A stretch of 64,000 bases of DNA from assembly GCA_963920765.1 (NCBI GenBank), contig OY987243.1, positions 27,399,419 to 27,463,418 on the forward strand, given 5' to 3'. The position numbers and the translations under genes are program-made. The notes under the pieces are model-generated. The model searched no databases, had not been told where the DNA came from, and saw nothing but the letters and a program-made list of their open reading frames with translations. This document shows, one piece after another, positions 35,657 through 49,308 of this stretch (its first letter is position 1; each line of letters begins with the position of its first letter). Source of the stretch: Ulota crispa. Lineage: Eukaryota > Streptophyta > Bryopsida > Orthotrichales > Orthotrichaceae.

Positions 35657-38467
35657 TGTTTAAGTATTAAGATAGTGTGCTCTAAAAGCTTTCATGCTCT
35701 AATTCCATTTACGTTTAGGAATGAGTGACATTTTAGTTGAAATATTCATGACTACCATTGATGATTAGATTGATATCTAATCCTGAAAACAAGAGGAAAT
35801 AAGAGAAGCGTGTATTTTATATTTTCCTTGTTTAACTAAATTTGGACAATTCAAAGTTGAGAAACAGTAATAATATATAATTTTTTGGAGATATATGCAA
35901 AATATTGAGAGACGTTTGGTCCTCAACATCAACAAGTTTCTTTGTGATCAAAGTCCACATTACAATAATAGTCCAAATTTAGTTAAATTTGGCAATATTA
36001 TTTATTTTATATAAACGTGTATTTTGTTACAAAATGGTAACTACAATGTGTGTTGTTACTTTATAGATTTAAAACTCTCCTCACCAATTTATGCAAGTGG
36101 CAAGTTTTTAACAATGGAAAGCATTAACTTTTTCAATTCAATAAATCTAAATCACATTGACATATATAACCGAACCATGTAACTTATCTATGGAGCATCC
36201 ATTTAGAGATACACAAGGACCTTTTATTGTTTGTTATTTAAAGTATTCCTTTCCAATAGTAAAATTCTGAAAACAAAAATATTGTTGTTTAGGGCAAGGA
36301 GAGGATTGTAATCTTATATGGACCATTTATAGAAGTTTAGAACAATGAATGCATCCAGAAGTGTTACATGCATGGAAAGCATTTTTTTTTGGTTCATCAA
36401 GATGTCATTAAATTTATATGTTGCTCATTTACAATTACACATCTTCTAATATGTGTTCTTAAAACTTTTCTTTGCAAATATATAGTGATTCTAAATATGC
36501 AAGTTAGTATGTTTCACTTCATACGTACACACATATTTTAATTTAGAATAATCCTTCACATGTGACTTTAAAAAGTATGGAAGATGAAAATGTTTAAAAC
36601 CCACCATCACTAGAACCTACTCAACATGATGAACTCGAAGGAAAAGAATCTTGCAAAATCTAATACTTTTCAATCCTTTATAAAGTTACAAAGGAATGTT
36701 TTGTATTAGACTTGATTGGTACGATAAATCTCAATAGTTACAGAAGTCCAAATGAATTGGAATATGATCAACTGGTCATAATTTAAAACTTTGGTTTGCT
36801 TTGTCATATACACTTTTGTTAAATTATTTTCAAAAGATTTGAAAAACTCAAACTATTTTAAGTTTTCAAAGGGTTAAAAATATATAATTTGTAATTAAAT
36901 TTGGTTTTTGGTTGGCTTTACGACAATACTAGATTAATTAGTAGAATGTCAAGTTTGGATTCATTTGTAGTCAAAACTTTTCAAAAACAAGGATGAAAGT
37001 TTATTTTGGTAAATTGCTTTCTTTACAAACTTTTGACTGGCAAGCATGCATTACCAAACTTTAATAAAAAGATTTGATGATGCCAAGGGTTTGAGAAAAT
37101 GTCTTTCACTACACATATTATTTCAACAAATATGTCTTGCCTACTCTTTGAGCAATTTCACATGGTTTTTTTTCTCTCTTTCCTGTGAATGTCGTCTCCA
37201 GCTTGTTCCTCTCCTTACCGTCCTTTTTCATGCTCATTTTCCCTACCTTTCCCTCTCCCACCTGCTCTCTACTAGAGAATTTCAAATTCCCAATGACAAA
37301 AGTACACTTGATACTTTCGACAATAGGAATTCTAAGCAAATTTGTGATATAGAGTTTAGAGTTTCTAGAATATATGGGAAAAAGTTCTTTTTGGTGAAAC
37401 ACTTTCAAGTGATAAATAAATACCCAATGTAACAATTTTTGGTGACAAACAAACATGCAACTCTTTATAAAAGAGAATTTCAAATTTTTGATGTCAATAA
37501 AGATTTCTGAATTTTATGACATACACACAACTGAAGCTTTATAATAAAAATTAGTGCAAGATCTTAGTACATTAACTTGGGCAAACTTTTCTTAACTAGT
37601 GTAAAAATGTGGCATGTCTTGCACTTTTATTCTCTAAATGAAGTTTGGTCACAATATTTCATTACCCCGTTCAATAGCAATTTGATGGTGGAACTTCCAT
37701 AATGTGGTATCCTTTCACACACTCTTTAGCAAAGCTACGTGTTTGCAAAATCAAATTAGAATTTTGGTCACGTGAGTGGCATTATTTGAAATAACACTAA
37801 AATGCTCTAGCTAAATTATTACGTGAAATACTTTGTTTGTGCCCTTTGCAAATTCACTTGTTCCTTGAATCGGTGCAATTCAACGTTATGAATGCAGATT
37901 GTAGTAGTTGAACGAACTTGAGTAACTTTGTCAACAAAATTTCAGATTTATTTTCAAAATTCTGCACGAAGTTCCAAAAGATGTAATTCTCGATATCATT
38001 GTTTGGGCTTGAATGTGAAGCCTTTTGATTTCTTTTCAAATAAAATTGTAATATTACAGTTTTGGAATTTACCATTAAGAATTTGCACACAAATTAAATT
38101 TAAATTACAACTCACTCATATCACAAATTAATATAAATGTTCACGTTTATTATCAGTAGCAAATTTGCAAGATGAATCCATTCCAAATGTGCACCTTAAC
38201 TCTTTACCCAATTCTTGGTAATATCATTATCAACACCAAACCAATAAATGTAATGGGAAAAGACGTAATAAAAAAGAAAGGGTTCAATACATAGAAAATT
38301 TGCCTTTAGATAACAGGATCAAAATGGATGTTGAAGGGTTTTGTGAGGGTATAAACAAATGCCATTTGCACATGCTATGTGGAGTCCAGCTTTGGCTTTG
38401 TAAGATTCTCTCTATACCATGGAATTGTTCAACCTCGAATTGCTCTTTTGCTCTCCCTTCATCTCTT
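35657..38467. other. AT-rich intergenic DNA, nothing firm
   Basis: 2.8 kb without a recognisable gene. TAAGATAGTGTGCTCTAAAA at about 35668 resembles a lone TAAGGTAG-type end, and the sequence after it (GAATGAGTGACATTTTAGTT) resembles the arm of the hairpin at 57505-57735. ORFs up to 128 codons at 37046-37483 overlap on both strands and look non-coding. Confidence 0.45.
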
Positions 38468-38535
38468 TTAACCCCTGAATGTCTGAGGCACCAAATTTAC
38501 ATCAAAATTTGGTGCGTGAGGCATTTAGAGGTTAA
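38468..38535. mobile_element. Minimal TTAA-flanked element (T7), 68 bp
   Basis: TTAACCCCTGAATGTCTGAG and GAGGCATTTAGAGGTTAA are inverted, with TTAA at both sides and a near-palindromic middle (CCAAATTTACATCAAAATTTGG). It is the shortest member of the family here. Confidence 0.7.
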
Positions 38536-38786
38536 GCTTGTGCTGCTACTCCTCTCATTGCTGCTTCTCCATCTAACTTACTGTACTTTTTGCATTTCTT
38601 TGCGCTACTCTCCTTCACATGTTTTTGTTGCTTTTTTTTTTCCCCCTTTCCACCTCTTCAAGGCTTTGCCGCTCATGCGCTTTTCTCCATGTTGCTATTT
38701 GTACTATTTTAGGTTTGCATTGCTCCTTGTATTATCAAAGCTATTGCTTTTCCACTACTCTTATATATCCAAGAGGCAGTTCACAC

Positions 38787-39200
38787 TAAGGTAGTGTGCT
38801 CAAAAACCGTCCATCTAAGGGCTCATCCACCTTTTTCATGGTTTTCCGTGGATGGGAGGATTTTTGGTTCATTTTTCACACAAAGAGAAATAGATGCAGA
38901 ATGCAACACAAGTCATTTCATATCTTTTGAAGCGTTTTTAAATTATTTATGAATTTTCAAAGTGCATGTGTCATAGGTCCCTATTTATGACCCTTGGCTT
39001 CCAAGAACCATTCACTTGCAAGTTGTGAAGAGATTTGGAAAAGCAATGAGAATGATTGGCTCTTGCAATTAAAAATGCCATTTATTCAATACATTCAATG
39101 GCTGTAAGAGGCCAATTTAAGAACCACCCATTGCACCATTTCACTATAGGCTACTTGGACGGTTCAAAATGTGCAAGTAGAATTCAAGCACACTACTTTA
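38787..39200. mobile_element. TAAGGTAG-type MITE (B12), 414 bp
   Basis: TAAGGTAGTGTGCTCAAA and TTCAAGCACACTACTTTA are inverted. It starts at a TA inside the GTTCACACTA terminus of the surrounding hAT-like element, the same position used by the insertion at 62352-62669. Confidence 0.75.
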
Positions 39201-39369
39201 AGTTGTACATTTCATCTCTGCAAGTCTGAATGCAAATCATATTGCAATTCTACATCTCATTTTTGTTGGGATACTAACCTCTAAAAGATCAAGAGGTTGT
39301 TCAACAACCATTTGAGAACTCAGATAGGGTCATATGGAGTTAGTTTTGATTGGATGTTCTCAAAATTGT

Positions 39370-39930
39370 TAGGGCAGCTTCACACTATGGCCGAAGGTTG
39401 AGAGGCCGTCGGTCTGTACCAATCAGATTGCAAGAAACCCAAAGTCTAGCCACTCAACCCTTCACACTAGTGGCCAAACTCCAAAGGCCGTCATCCTCCA
39501 AATGTCTACATGGCAGCACTTTATCATCCAAGGTTGACGGCCTCTCGGCAATAGTTTGGGTCAAGCAAAAATGGAGACCCAAACTATGATTGAGAGGCCG
39601 TCACATTGTTTTCATAAAATAATCAAAAGCTTATAAGATCTTGGCCATTGATTTTGGAAGGTCTCATAAATGCCATGGCTTTGGACTTTGGGCTTGGCCT
39701 TTGGAGGCTTCACATATGGCCATTCAAGTTGAGAGTTTGTGGAAGCTCATTGCCAAGAGTTTGGCCTTTGGACTTGGCCTTTGGAGGCTTCACACTAAAG
39801 TCGGCCAAAGGTGTCAAAAACAATATTTTAATACCTATTTTCAGCCCATTTTGTTGGCCTCTCACCAAAGTTTGGCCACTCAATCCCACAGCCTCTTGAC
39901 TTGGCCAGTCATAGTGTGAAGCCACCCTTA
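39370..39930. mobile_element. hAT-like MITE A2, 561 bp
   Basis: TAGGGCAGCTTCACACTATG and CATAGTGTGAAGCCACCCTTA are inverted. The interior is a patchwork of GAGAGGCCGTC and TTTGGCCTTTGGAGGCTTCA direct repeats. No 8-bp duplication was seen. Confidence 0.7.
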
Positions 39931-40184
39931 CACAAGGTGCAAATATATATCCCCCAAGTGGAAATGTAATTTTTCCCCCAATTGGATGCCCAATTCAAAA
40001 GCTCTGTTGCCCAAAAGAAATTTGGCAGCTCAAGCAATTGGGGCATCTTTGGAGAATCTTTTGCTAAAACTCTCATCAACTTTTGAAATTTAGCAAGTAT
40101 GTAACTAAAAAGACATGGTGTACAATTGTCAAAAAATAAAAAAAATGAGCTCTCACACCACATTTTGAAGGGAGTCAAACTTTG

Positions 40185-40795
40185 TTAACTATGTTTGGGC
40201 AATTTTAAGAAAAAACAACTCCTCTAACTTCAGATTCTATTATTTTTCAATCTATAAATCCAAAGCTCTTGGAACCTTTACTCACATATTCCAAATGTTT
40301 GTCTCTAACTTTTTGCAATTCAGATTTCAAATAACATACTTCATCATTGCATAAGGAATCATGAAAGAATGACTACTATATTGCCAATTCACTCAACCTC
40401 CTTGCATTGCAAGGTGTTTTAGAGTAAGCTAGATTCTACATTTGCGTCTGAAAAATTTCATGAGTGAACCTAACATCATATACTTGTGAATGGTCAAAGA
40501 CCTCAATTTTGTATAAAGTAAAAAAAATTACTCTAGGAAGGCTCAAAGTATGCTAACTTTGTTTTGTAGGAATGAAAAAAAAGTTATTTTCCTCACTTTG
40601 AACATTATAATCTTACAATATGCGTGGTAAAAGGGGCTGAATTTTTATCCACATGTTAATTTGTCTATTTTACACACTTTTATACGGTGGAAATTGAGAA
40701 AAATGGTTTTTGTTTTCAATTTCAAGCAATGCACTAAAAGTTGACTGTTTTTGAGATTTTTTTTCAAAAAATACCCTTGATCCTTTAGGGATTAA
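40185..40795. mobile_element. Possible TTAA-flanked element (T15)
   Basis: The right end CCTTTAGGGATTAA is clear. The left end (TTAACTATGTTTGGGC) is weak. Internal sequence around ATATGCGTGGTAAAAGGGGC resembles part of 848-1767. Confidence 0.45.
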
Positions 40796-41232
40796 GGGCA
40801 AAAAGGAGTACTAGAGAAAACAGTGTTTTATACAAAAATACTGGTAGCACTTGAGCTCAAAGTTGGTTTGGGCAAAAACGGTTGACCCAACTCTTAAGTG
40901 AAGTCTTACCTTCTTTGACACTAAAATTTCCAAAAAATGTAGCAATGTAAACAATAGGGACGTGAAACTTGGTACGTAATGTGAAGCGCTAAGGATTTGG
41001 GACGTGACACTTAGTGTGAAGTGTGAACTGCCTCTAAGAGTGCCATTACTCTCCTCTCTATCTCCTCATTGATATGCACTTATAAGTTGTAACCTCTTGC
41101 AATTGTATTGCTTCCACGCAACTTGCCATTTTTTATCATTGCGTTTATTGCTTACTGTTTTTTTTTATCATTGCCAACGCTCGCTGTTCCTTAGTGCTAC
41201 TTGAGACTGTTTTATTTCTCCATTTAAAATAA

Positions 41233-41313
41233 GAGGGAAATTACAAATAGGGGCATGAAAATGTAAAATATTACAAATAGGGGCGCAATTTCAAATAATT
41301 ACAAATAGGGGCA

Positions 41314-41356
<43 letters not shown>

Positions 41357-41680
41357 TTATTTTTTTTGGTTTGGACATAGGTTGATTTAAATGCATCGCA
41401 TAAAATGTTAGCTAATTTCTAAAAAGTTTAAAGGTCTCTTCAAATCAAGCCTAAATTTTAAAAAATTAGTAAAGGGGATGGTAATTTTTGGAAATTTTTA
41501 ATTTTTTTGGAGGTTAGCTAACATTTAATGTGATGTATTTAAATCAACCAAAGTCCATACTAAAAAAATTTACAAAAAATCACAATTTTTTTGAAATTGT
41601 GCCCCTACTTGTAATAATTTTGAAATTACGCCCCTATTTGTAATATTTTACATTTTCATGCCCCTATTTGTAATTTCCCC
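41233..41680. mobile_element. Mutator-like foldback MITE (F3), 448 bp
   Basis: GGGAAATTACAAATAGGGGC and GCCCCTATTTGTAATTTCCC are inverted, and each arm repeats ATTACAAATAGGGGC three times. TAAAATAA flanks both sides (41225-41232 and 41681-41688). Contains a long T run near 41319-41355. The central core is shared with 6408-7183. Confidence 0.85.
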
Positions 41681-41688
41681 TAAAATAA

Positions 41689-42423
41689 AACTATAAAACT
41701 AACTTAAAGGTCACAAGTGAAAAATTAAAATGTTGCTTGACAGGATTTAGTGCATGCCTAATTGGCCTTCAAAGCAATGGAGAAATCTAGATTTTAACAT
41801 ATCTTAAATTTTATGTGTAGTAAGTTTTCCTAAGAATTTCCTCATTTGTGAATTATACTTGTGGTGTTTTGGGCCAAAACTCAGCTCTTTATGTTTGAGT
41901 TAGTTTGCTAAATCTATCCTATTATTATCGTAGCATTTTCAATTAACTTTCAAGAATGGTATGATGAGTTTGATTAGGGTGATTTTTTGCAAAAATTACA
42001 GTACTTCAAAATTTAGACTTCCCATCAGTAGCCAAGTTTCATCCTTACATGACTTTTAAGATTTTTGTTTAACCTTACATTTATTTATCAAAGTTCTAAT
42101 TTACTTTGGCCTTTTTGGATTGCCTTACTAAAACATTCTCGAGCAGTAAATTTCTAAAAGTCTGTATTCACAAATAGCAAAAGATGGTTCAAAATTTCAT
42201 TTTTGCATGTTTTTTGATTCGAAAACTTTAACAATTGTAGAGCCCTTTTGATACCTTCAATTTTAATTTTCTTCTCTGTTGAGAATATTGTCAAACTTAT
42301 TATATAAGCAAATTTTAGATCGAAAATCCATCATTTCATACTGGACTTCATTCATATTTAACATTGTCAAGTTATTTTTCAAAATTTTCATAGTTTGAGA
42401 ACATGTCTTCCATGTCTAACGCA
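41689..42423. other. AT-rich intergenic DNA, nothing recognised
   Basis: No gene or paired ends identified. Confidence 0.35.
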
Positions 42424-43305
42424 TTAACCCCTAGAGTTCTTTTGTGTTTACATGGTCAAATGGCTCAGAATTGACCTCTCTCCATAAAATGATTAGTAAA
42501 TCAGAACTTTGTATTTTTTTCAATAATATAACCATAAGATCTATTTTTTCACTTGCTTATGTACATCTTCTCAAAATTCAAACTTTGTGAGGGCATACTT
42601 CATTAGATTATAACACTCAAAGTAGGGGTAAAACTTTTTGGAGCTTCTCTTAGGTGTCAATATTTTTTTCAGTCATTCAAAATGATACCTTCCACTTTAT
42701 AAATTTCTTGTGCAATTTAAATTTCTTGTAGAACATGAAGTTGGCTATATGCCTCACAAATTTCATGATCATCGCATGCTTAAAACATAATGGAAAGAAA
42801 TCAGAAGTGGGAATTGCTTTGTTCAAATTCTCATTACACTAAGAAAACTTCACCAGAGAGATTCTCCTAAAAGTAAATCGCAATTACAAAATTTGTATGG
42901 TGTAAACCTAGAATACCAAGTGGAGTACTTGCCAAAGTAATTTTTTTATATATATAAAAAGTAAAATAGAAGTTATTACATAATCAAGGAGAGCTGATTG
43001 CAAATTTTACCTGTGGACCAAGTCATTGTAAAGTGCTTTTGAACACTATTTGGGCCACACCCTTCCTCACTCCCTTTGTTTCTATTTTTTTTTTAGGATG
43101 CTTGTGTTGACATCAAAATCACATTTGGTACCATACCTCACTAAAAAATTATTCAATTCCATGTTTTTTGGGAAAGTATGCAAGTTTTTCAATATGAGCA
43201 CATACACCCTTATTTCCACAATCTTATGTTTTTTATTTACTTGGGAAATGCTTGCCCAAATATCTCAAAAGCCCAAAGTGGGCTCCTTGGTCCTTTAGGG
43301 GTTAA
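42424..43305. mobile_element. TTAA-flanked element (T8), 882 bp
   Basis: TTAACCCCTAGAGTTC at the left and GGTCCTTTAGGGGTTAA at the right. TTAA flanks both sides. No coding frame. Confidence 0.75.
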
Positions 43306-43726
43306 GGTTATATTATGATTTTAACGTCTAACTTTGATTCAATTCTACTAGATGTACTCAATTCGCTCAATTGTAAACAAGATAGAACACAAAGCAAAAG
43401 ATCTTGTTAGCTTCACAAAAGCAATCTCAACGTAAAAGTTTAACTAGTACACATAAAAAAGCTAGAGGTAAAAAGCAATGAAGCAAACCCAAAATATAAT
43501 TTATTGCCAATCCAAACCTATCATACAATATTCATTAATTTGGGAAAAGCTTAATTTTGACACTTTTAAGTTTTTACTTCCTCAAAAAGTATTTATTGAA
43601 TATTCTTTCAAAAAATTAAAATCCAAAAGTTCCAAAATTGATTTTCTTTTCAAATGAATGAATATTGTGTTCTATGTTGTAGCTTCTTTGCGTTGTCTGT
43701 GATTTCACTTGCAATTGCAAGACACA
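43306..43726. other. AT-rich spacer
   Basis: Nothing recognised between two MITEs. Confidence 0.35.
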
Positions 43727-44127
43727 TAAGGTAAGTAGCTTGAATTGCGTCCCTTCTCTTGAAAAGCATCCCATAGGTAGCTTAGGAATGGATGTGAGGT
43801 GGTTCTTGAAAGGACCCTCTCTAGTCATAGAAGAAAATATATATTCTATTGCAAGAGTCAATCATACTCCTTGATTTTACCTCATCTCTATACAAGTTGC
43901 AAGGAAACAATTTATGAGAGACCTAGAATCACAAATAAGTGCTTACTACAAAAAAAACTTTGAAAACTCATCAACAACACAACCATCAAAATATATGAAA
44001 AAATTTAAGTTACATTTGACAGCCATTTCTCCTTGTCTCAAAATTAGACAAATATCTTTTTGCCTCAAAATGCCTATGAAATGGTAGATCAACCCTTAAA
44101 GTGTCGCTTTCTGAGCTACCTACCTTA
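43727..44127. mobile_element. TAAGGTAG-type MITE (B11), 401 bp
   Basis: TAAGGTAAGTAGCTTGAATT and CTGAGCTACCTACCTTA are inverted. This is the uninterrupted relative of 15488-16119 and supplies the empty site for the hairpin MITE nested there. Confidence 0.75.
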
Positions 44128-45255
44128 CCGGCTTTAATTCATTACTACTCATGCATTTGAGTATGACCTTTCAATGCCAGCCCATGATGAAGTTCAACAC
44201 TCATTTATTGAATGGATGAAACTAAATTCTCCCATCGTAGATTTGTGGCTGGGCCAGTTGTGTTTGCAAAGCTTGTGCTTATAGTTTTAGCTTATGAATA
44301 CCGTACTACTTCCAACTTGTTTCTTTTTTTCCTTTGTTTGTTTGTTTTCGGTTTTACATGTTTAAGATAAAACGTACTTAGCAACATAATTAAAAGGGAG
44401 TTCATTTGGTATTTGGAAAGTGTGATTCTACGTACTGATAAGTACTCTTAGTACAAGAAACCAGAGTACCACAAAATGATAACAAAAATTCAAAAAACAA
44501 CAAAAATAACGATTTGTACAAAGTGATAATGCACAAAATAGATAATAGCTCAACAAGGAGCTAGAGCCCCACATAATAACAACAAGGAGCTGGAGCCACA
44601 CATAATAACAACAAGTAGCAAAAGAACAAGCCATAGTCACTACAAAGAATTGTAGTGCCGTTCTTTGTAGTGCGGAAAACATTTAGAAATGAAATCAATG
44701 AATTTCCTAAGTGGGAGTTCTTAAGTGGGGAAGGTCAAATTGTTTATTGTTTTATATCTAGGGTTGCTTCTAAGGCAAAAGATACGTGTTTTGACACTTA
44801 AGAAAATGAAAGTTACTTTTGTTGATTTTATGAGAAACTAGTACAAGGGCACATGCTTTGTGTGAGTTAGAGGTGTATGGGTAATGCAACATTCAACTTT
44901 GCAAAAAACCAATATCTCACAAATCAATTGGTCTAGAATTTAATTGATGTACTTTACAGAAACTCAATATCTCATAATTGGTGTAGAATCTAACCCTCAT
45001 GCATCATCATTTTGGTTCTTTTTTGAAATCAAAAATATCAATTGCTTTCATCACAATGCTACTCTTCATTTCTTTGCTAGGGGGTGCTTGGTGATTTCTT
45101 GATTTTCTAACACATGGTTGTAGGATGTTTGGTGTTTAGGGCATGGCTTATTGTTTCAAATCCCACCAAAAAGTTCTAGAAGTACTTCTAGAAGAAAGAC
45201 ATGATCAAAGGGCACTTAGTGTTTTATATCTTGAGCACACTTTGTTGTTTCAACT
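44128..45255. other. Intergenic DNA with a short tandem repeat
   Basis: No gene. A ~30-bp unit (ACAACAAGGAGCTRGAGCC) is repeated two to three times near 44547-44620. Confidence 0.4.
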
Positions 45256-45585
45256 TAAGGTATGTACACCCATAAGCACCACTCTCCCTATAATTGTCAC
45301 CTTTGAAATCTTGAAAAATTTGTGGAAGTCTCGGTGGAAATGAATAGATGTAATGACAAGGATGTACAACATATGAACATGAAATCTTAATAGTGGTTAT
45401 GGGTGCAATGGCAATTTGCACTTTGAAAATTCACAACTTATTCTCACAATATCCAAACAATACATTCAAAAGTGCATACTCATTATTTTTTTATTCCTAA
45501 TAAGATCCTATAATTTGCTAGCTGTTTATTGATACTCATCATGTTCAAAACCTTTAGTTTGACGGTTATGGGTGTACATATCTTA
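45256..45585. mobile_element. TAAGGTATG-type MITE (B5), 330 bp
   Basis: TAAGGTATGTACACCCATAA and TTATGGGTGTACATATCTTA are inverted. The interior matches 62352-62669 closely (shared AATGAATAGATGTAAT and TTGCTAGCT). Confidence 0.85.
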
Positions 45586-46360
45586 CAACACAAATATCTA
45601 GAACGTTTTGGAAAAGGGCACTCTAAGGCAAATCCTCCCACTTGTAGTGTAGATAAGATGTGCTAATAGTCAATCCATCACATATGAACACATGTTTGTG
45701 TGAATGCAGCCCTCGTCTTATTTTAGATTTGAAGGTCCTAAAGTCAATTTGTTTGACTAGTCAATTTTTCAAATGCTCGTGCATGCTTTGCTATTTAATC
45801 AACCTGTATAAATACGTAAATAATTATCCTTTTATTCCACCATATAGGTATGAACAATTTGCCTTTGTTTACACATCAACTGTTTATTGTCCTAATTACT
45901 GATTATGCATGCTCAACCAAATGTAACCTAAATTAATTTGTCTTAATGATACAAAGTATGGGGTTTTGATTTGCTATTTGTGCTTCAGTTCGTTTGTCAA
46001 ATAGTCACAACGTGTTTCTTTCTCCTGCTCCAAAATAGTATTCACCAGTTCATTCAACCATACCACATTGTGTTAGTTTAATCATCATAATCTACCTGAC
46101 TTGTGATCAAATTGTCACGTCATGGTTCCTTATTACTTAACTAACTCTACTTTACCAATCCCTAAGTTTAATTAAAATCACTCATGACAATTGGTCATTG
46201 CTAATTACAAGATTCAAATGTCTGTTTGTTCATCTTCGACAATTTGGCATGCATATTAAGTAAATTTCTTTCTGGCAATTGGTTTTTCGTAGACTCTACT
46301 AAAACAACTCCACTTAGAATGATAAGTGGTTCATGAGTTGCGCATACACCGATCCCTAGC
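45586..46360. other. AT-rich intergenic DNA, nothing recognised
   Basis: No gene or paired ends identified. Confidence 0.35.
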
Positions 46361-46600
46361 TTAACCCTTAAAGGACCGCTGTATGTATCACATAGTAAAT
46401 ATGCTGCCGTATAACTGGCATTTGTTACCAATAAAAAATTTTAATTTGGGATCTTGACTAGCTCAATAGAACTGCATTGATTTCTATTCTAATTTCTTTG
46501 TTGATCTCAAATGTAATAAAGGTGTGGATGCATTCCAAATACAAGAAAATACGAAATATTGAATTGGTTGCAAAGGGCTCCTCAATCGTTTAAGGGTTAA
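46361..46600. mobile_element. TTAA-flanked MITE (T9), 240 bp
   Basis: TTAACCCTTAAAGGACC at the left and CAATCGTTTAAGGGTTAA at the right, TTAA on both sides. Confidence 0.75.
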
Positions 46601-49013
46601 TCAATTTTACTTAAATCAAATAATCAATTAACAATTAACAAGACAACTTGACAACTCTTATCGGTACAAGCATCGCGTACTCAATTTGTCAACAAAGGTT
46701 AATTTCAAATTTTCTCTTGTAGTCGATTTGTCAACAAAGGTTAATCTTCAAACTTTCTCTTATAGTCGATTTGTCATTGCTATGCTTAAGTTCTTCATTG
46801 TCTATTTGAGTTCACACAGAATTCCCATTGACTAGCTTACATACTTCAAAGATTTTTTTCTTCTTCTATAAACAATCATAGATCTCTAAACTCTCTCTCT
46901 CACAATGTCTACTTGTTATTTTACCAATTTGACCTTGCCAATCTATGGCTCTTACCCACACACACATGCCAATTTGCCAATTTTTGGTTTTACACATACG
47001 CATACAAAACACGACACTTTGCCAATCTTTGTAATTTGTCAACAAAAAAACAAAAATGCCAATAATTAAATGAAACTAGTAACATGAAGATAAAATGTTA
47101 AGATAAAATGTTAAGTTGAAATATTTTCAAAAGAAGAATATAAGTAAAAATTGACAAGAAGACAAGTAATCACTACAAGCTAAGGAAATAATTAAAAAAC
47201 AAAAGTAACTACATAAATCATCTTGCTTTTTTTTGGTTGTAATTGTTGTTAGATAGTTCCATTCCTTTGTCAATTTGCCCTACTTATATTAATTAGTAAA
47301 ACTGTGTAATGGCCCCTTTTTACACTACCGGGCAAATTGACCTAATGTGCTACACAGATTCCAAACGGCATTGACTTATGATAATCTCTTGTCATCTGGA
47401 AGAAAGTTTGTCAAGAATTAAAGAGAAATGTACTTACAAGAATATGAGCAACACAAGAACAATTCAGCAAAGAGCTAGAGTACAAAGGAACAAAATTTTG
47501 ATAAAAGTAACTAAAGCACAATAAATTGATAGTTTGGCAAAATCGTGTGTCATAAAAAAGCACAATGTTCTTAATTGGTGCATGCAGCTACAACAACAAA
47601 TGGCGTCTCCTCCATAAGCTCCAAGCTTCTCCAAAATACCTTCACTCCTCAAAAATGTTTCAGTAATTAATTTTACTTCAAAATGGAAAGGAATGAGTGT
47701 AAGAGTGGCACTTGTGTGTGTATTGAGTTTGAAGAGAAAAATGGTCTTACTAGTTTTTCCCTTTTATTACTCCCTATCCCCTCATTTTCTTGTACTAATT
47801 GTTGAGAAATTCCACCCTAGAAATGGATCAACAAATCCAATTGAAAACTTGTGTTGAGTTTGCTTCGAAATTTGCGTCAAACCTCCAAATGGCAACTACT
47901 TAGGGCCATTTCAATTCAAAGTGCTCAAACTGCCCAAAAAAGAACTCCTTACTAGGTTTTTTTTGGGCTTTGTGGGGTCAGATTTGAAGTTGCCTTATTT
48001 GATTTTGACCAATGCACTTGCTTCCCTCAAAAAACTATTCATACTAGGGAGGGCATGTAAGCTCTTCTATTCATCTGCAACACAAAAAAAAACTTGCTCC
48101 TTACCATGTACTTTCAAGGCACCAAGGTTGAAAAGTTGGAAAATCCAACCTTGGGAAAGTGGACCACTGTCGAACTTTGGTTTTTGAAGAACTTGACCTT
48201 TCTAACAAATTTGGAATACTAAAAAGAAATGAAAAACAAGTCTTGCCACCGGTTCAAAGTAATTGTCAAAATGGATTGAACACATTGTTTTAGAAGCTTG
48301 GGATTTTCAGTGATTAGAGTATACAAAAAAGAAGCTTATGACTGGAAATGAATTTTGCAGATTAAATTTTGCTATTGTAGTACAAACGTTTCTAAGTCAA
48401 GATTATATTCATCTTGTCTTTGGTGAGTTCTGGTTGCATGGCTTGCATACTTGCTCTTCGTGTCATGGTTTCCATTCTTTTGTTTTTCTGGCTAGAATCG
48501 TCAAGAAATTTGGGTTTGGTTCAGTGTTTAAATTGGAATTTTGTGTTTGGTGCTAGTTTGGCAATTGCTTTTATTTTTATTTTAGATGGGTGCAAGTTTG
48601 GCTTCTTTCATTTATTTTTTGATGAAGTTCACAAGCGATCCCTAAATTTTTAGTGCAAAAAGAAATCTAAAGTAAATGATTGTGGCATGGCATGTGGGAA
48701 AAGGGGGGCAAAAGCAATCTCTTCATTGGTGAATTTTGGCAAATCACACTTAGTGTTTTCACTGGTTTTGGTGCTAATTTCAGGCTCTTCAAAAAAAAAC
48801 TTTTTGGCAATTTATTGCCTAAAAAATACATTGGTTTGGTTAGAACCACGTAGCATATCTTAGTTTTTGAAAGCCAAAGGGCGGCTTGCAAACTGGTTTG
48901 CAAATTGCATGAGACAAGCACCTTTTTCACTTCTTCAACAAACAAGTCCTACTTGATCCATGAATGTGGACTTAGCCAATTGGGTGGAGATGGCCTCTTA
49001 AGAGGCTATGGGT
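46601..49013. other. AT-rich intergenic DNA
   Basis: 2.4 kb without a recognisable gene. A direct repeat of GTCGATTTGTCAACAAAGGTTAA-like sequence occurs near 46680-46770, and AGATAAAATGTTA is duplicated near 47090-47112. Short frames overlap on both strands. Confidence 0.4.
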
Positions 49014-49308
49014 CATTACAAGGGATTTGGATCCAAAAATGGGCCCCTTCCCCCAAAACTATGGGAACTTTGGGAACACTTCCACAACACCTCCACATAA
49101 GCAATTTGCAGCAGTATGACATGGTATTAGTGCGACCACGTCAGACATTATTATTTAATTATTAGTTTTGGAAAAAAAAACATTTTTTAAACATTTTTTT
49201 TGATTTTTTGATTTTTGATTTTCTTGTTATTATTTTTCTGACGACTAGCAGTTGCATTGGGAACATCCAAATTCACAGCCCTTTCTTGGGTCCAAATCCC
49301 TTGTAATG
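49014..49308. mobile_element. MITE, 295 bp, TIR CATTACAAGGGATTTGGATCC
   Basis: CATTACAAGGGATTTGGATC at the left and GGTCCAAATCCCTTGTAATG at the right are near-perfect inverted ends. The interior is AT-rich. A lone hAT-like terminus (GTGTGAACTACCCCTTAG) lies downstream at about 49465-49484. Confidence 0.75.

Larger units (their letters stand above)
38772..41035. mobile_element. hAT-like element A1, host of nested insertions
   Basis: AGAGGCAGTTCACACTAAG at the left pairs with GTGTGAACTGCCTCT at the right. The 2.26 kb between them is largely other elements (38787-39200, 39370-39930 and probably 40185-40795). Confidence 0.6.

Noticed and set aside
38300-38794. 164-aa frame
   Set aside because: It runs through the 68-bp TTAA element and into hAT-like and TAAGGTAG termini. 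The Leu/Phe-rich C-terminal half reflects T- and C-rich DNA.
46601-49013. Large hAT-like element from about 47901 to 49484
   Set aside because: The right end (GTGTGAACTACCCCTTAG) is family-like, but the proposed left end (TTAGGGCCATTTCAATTCAA) does not pair with it well enough.
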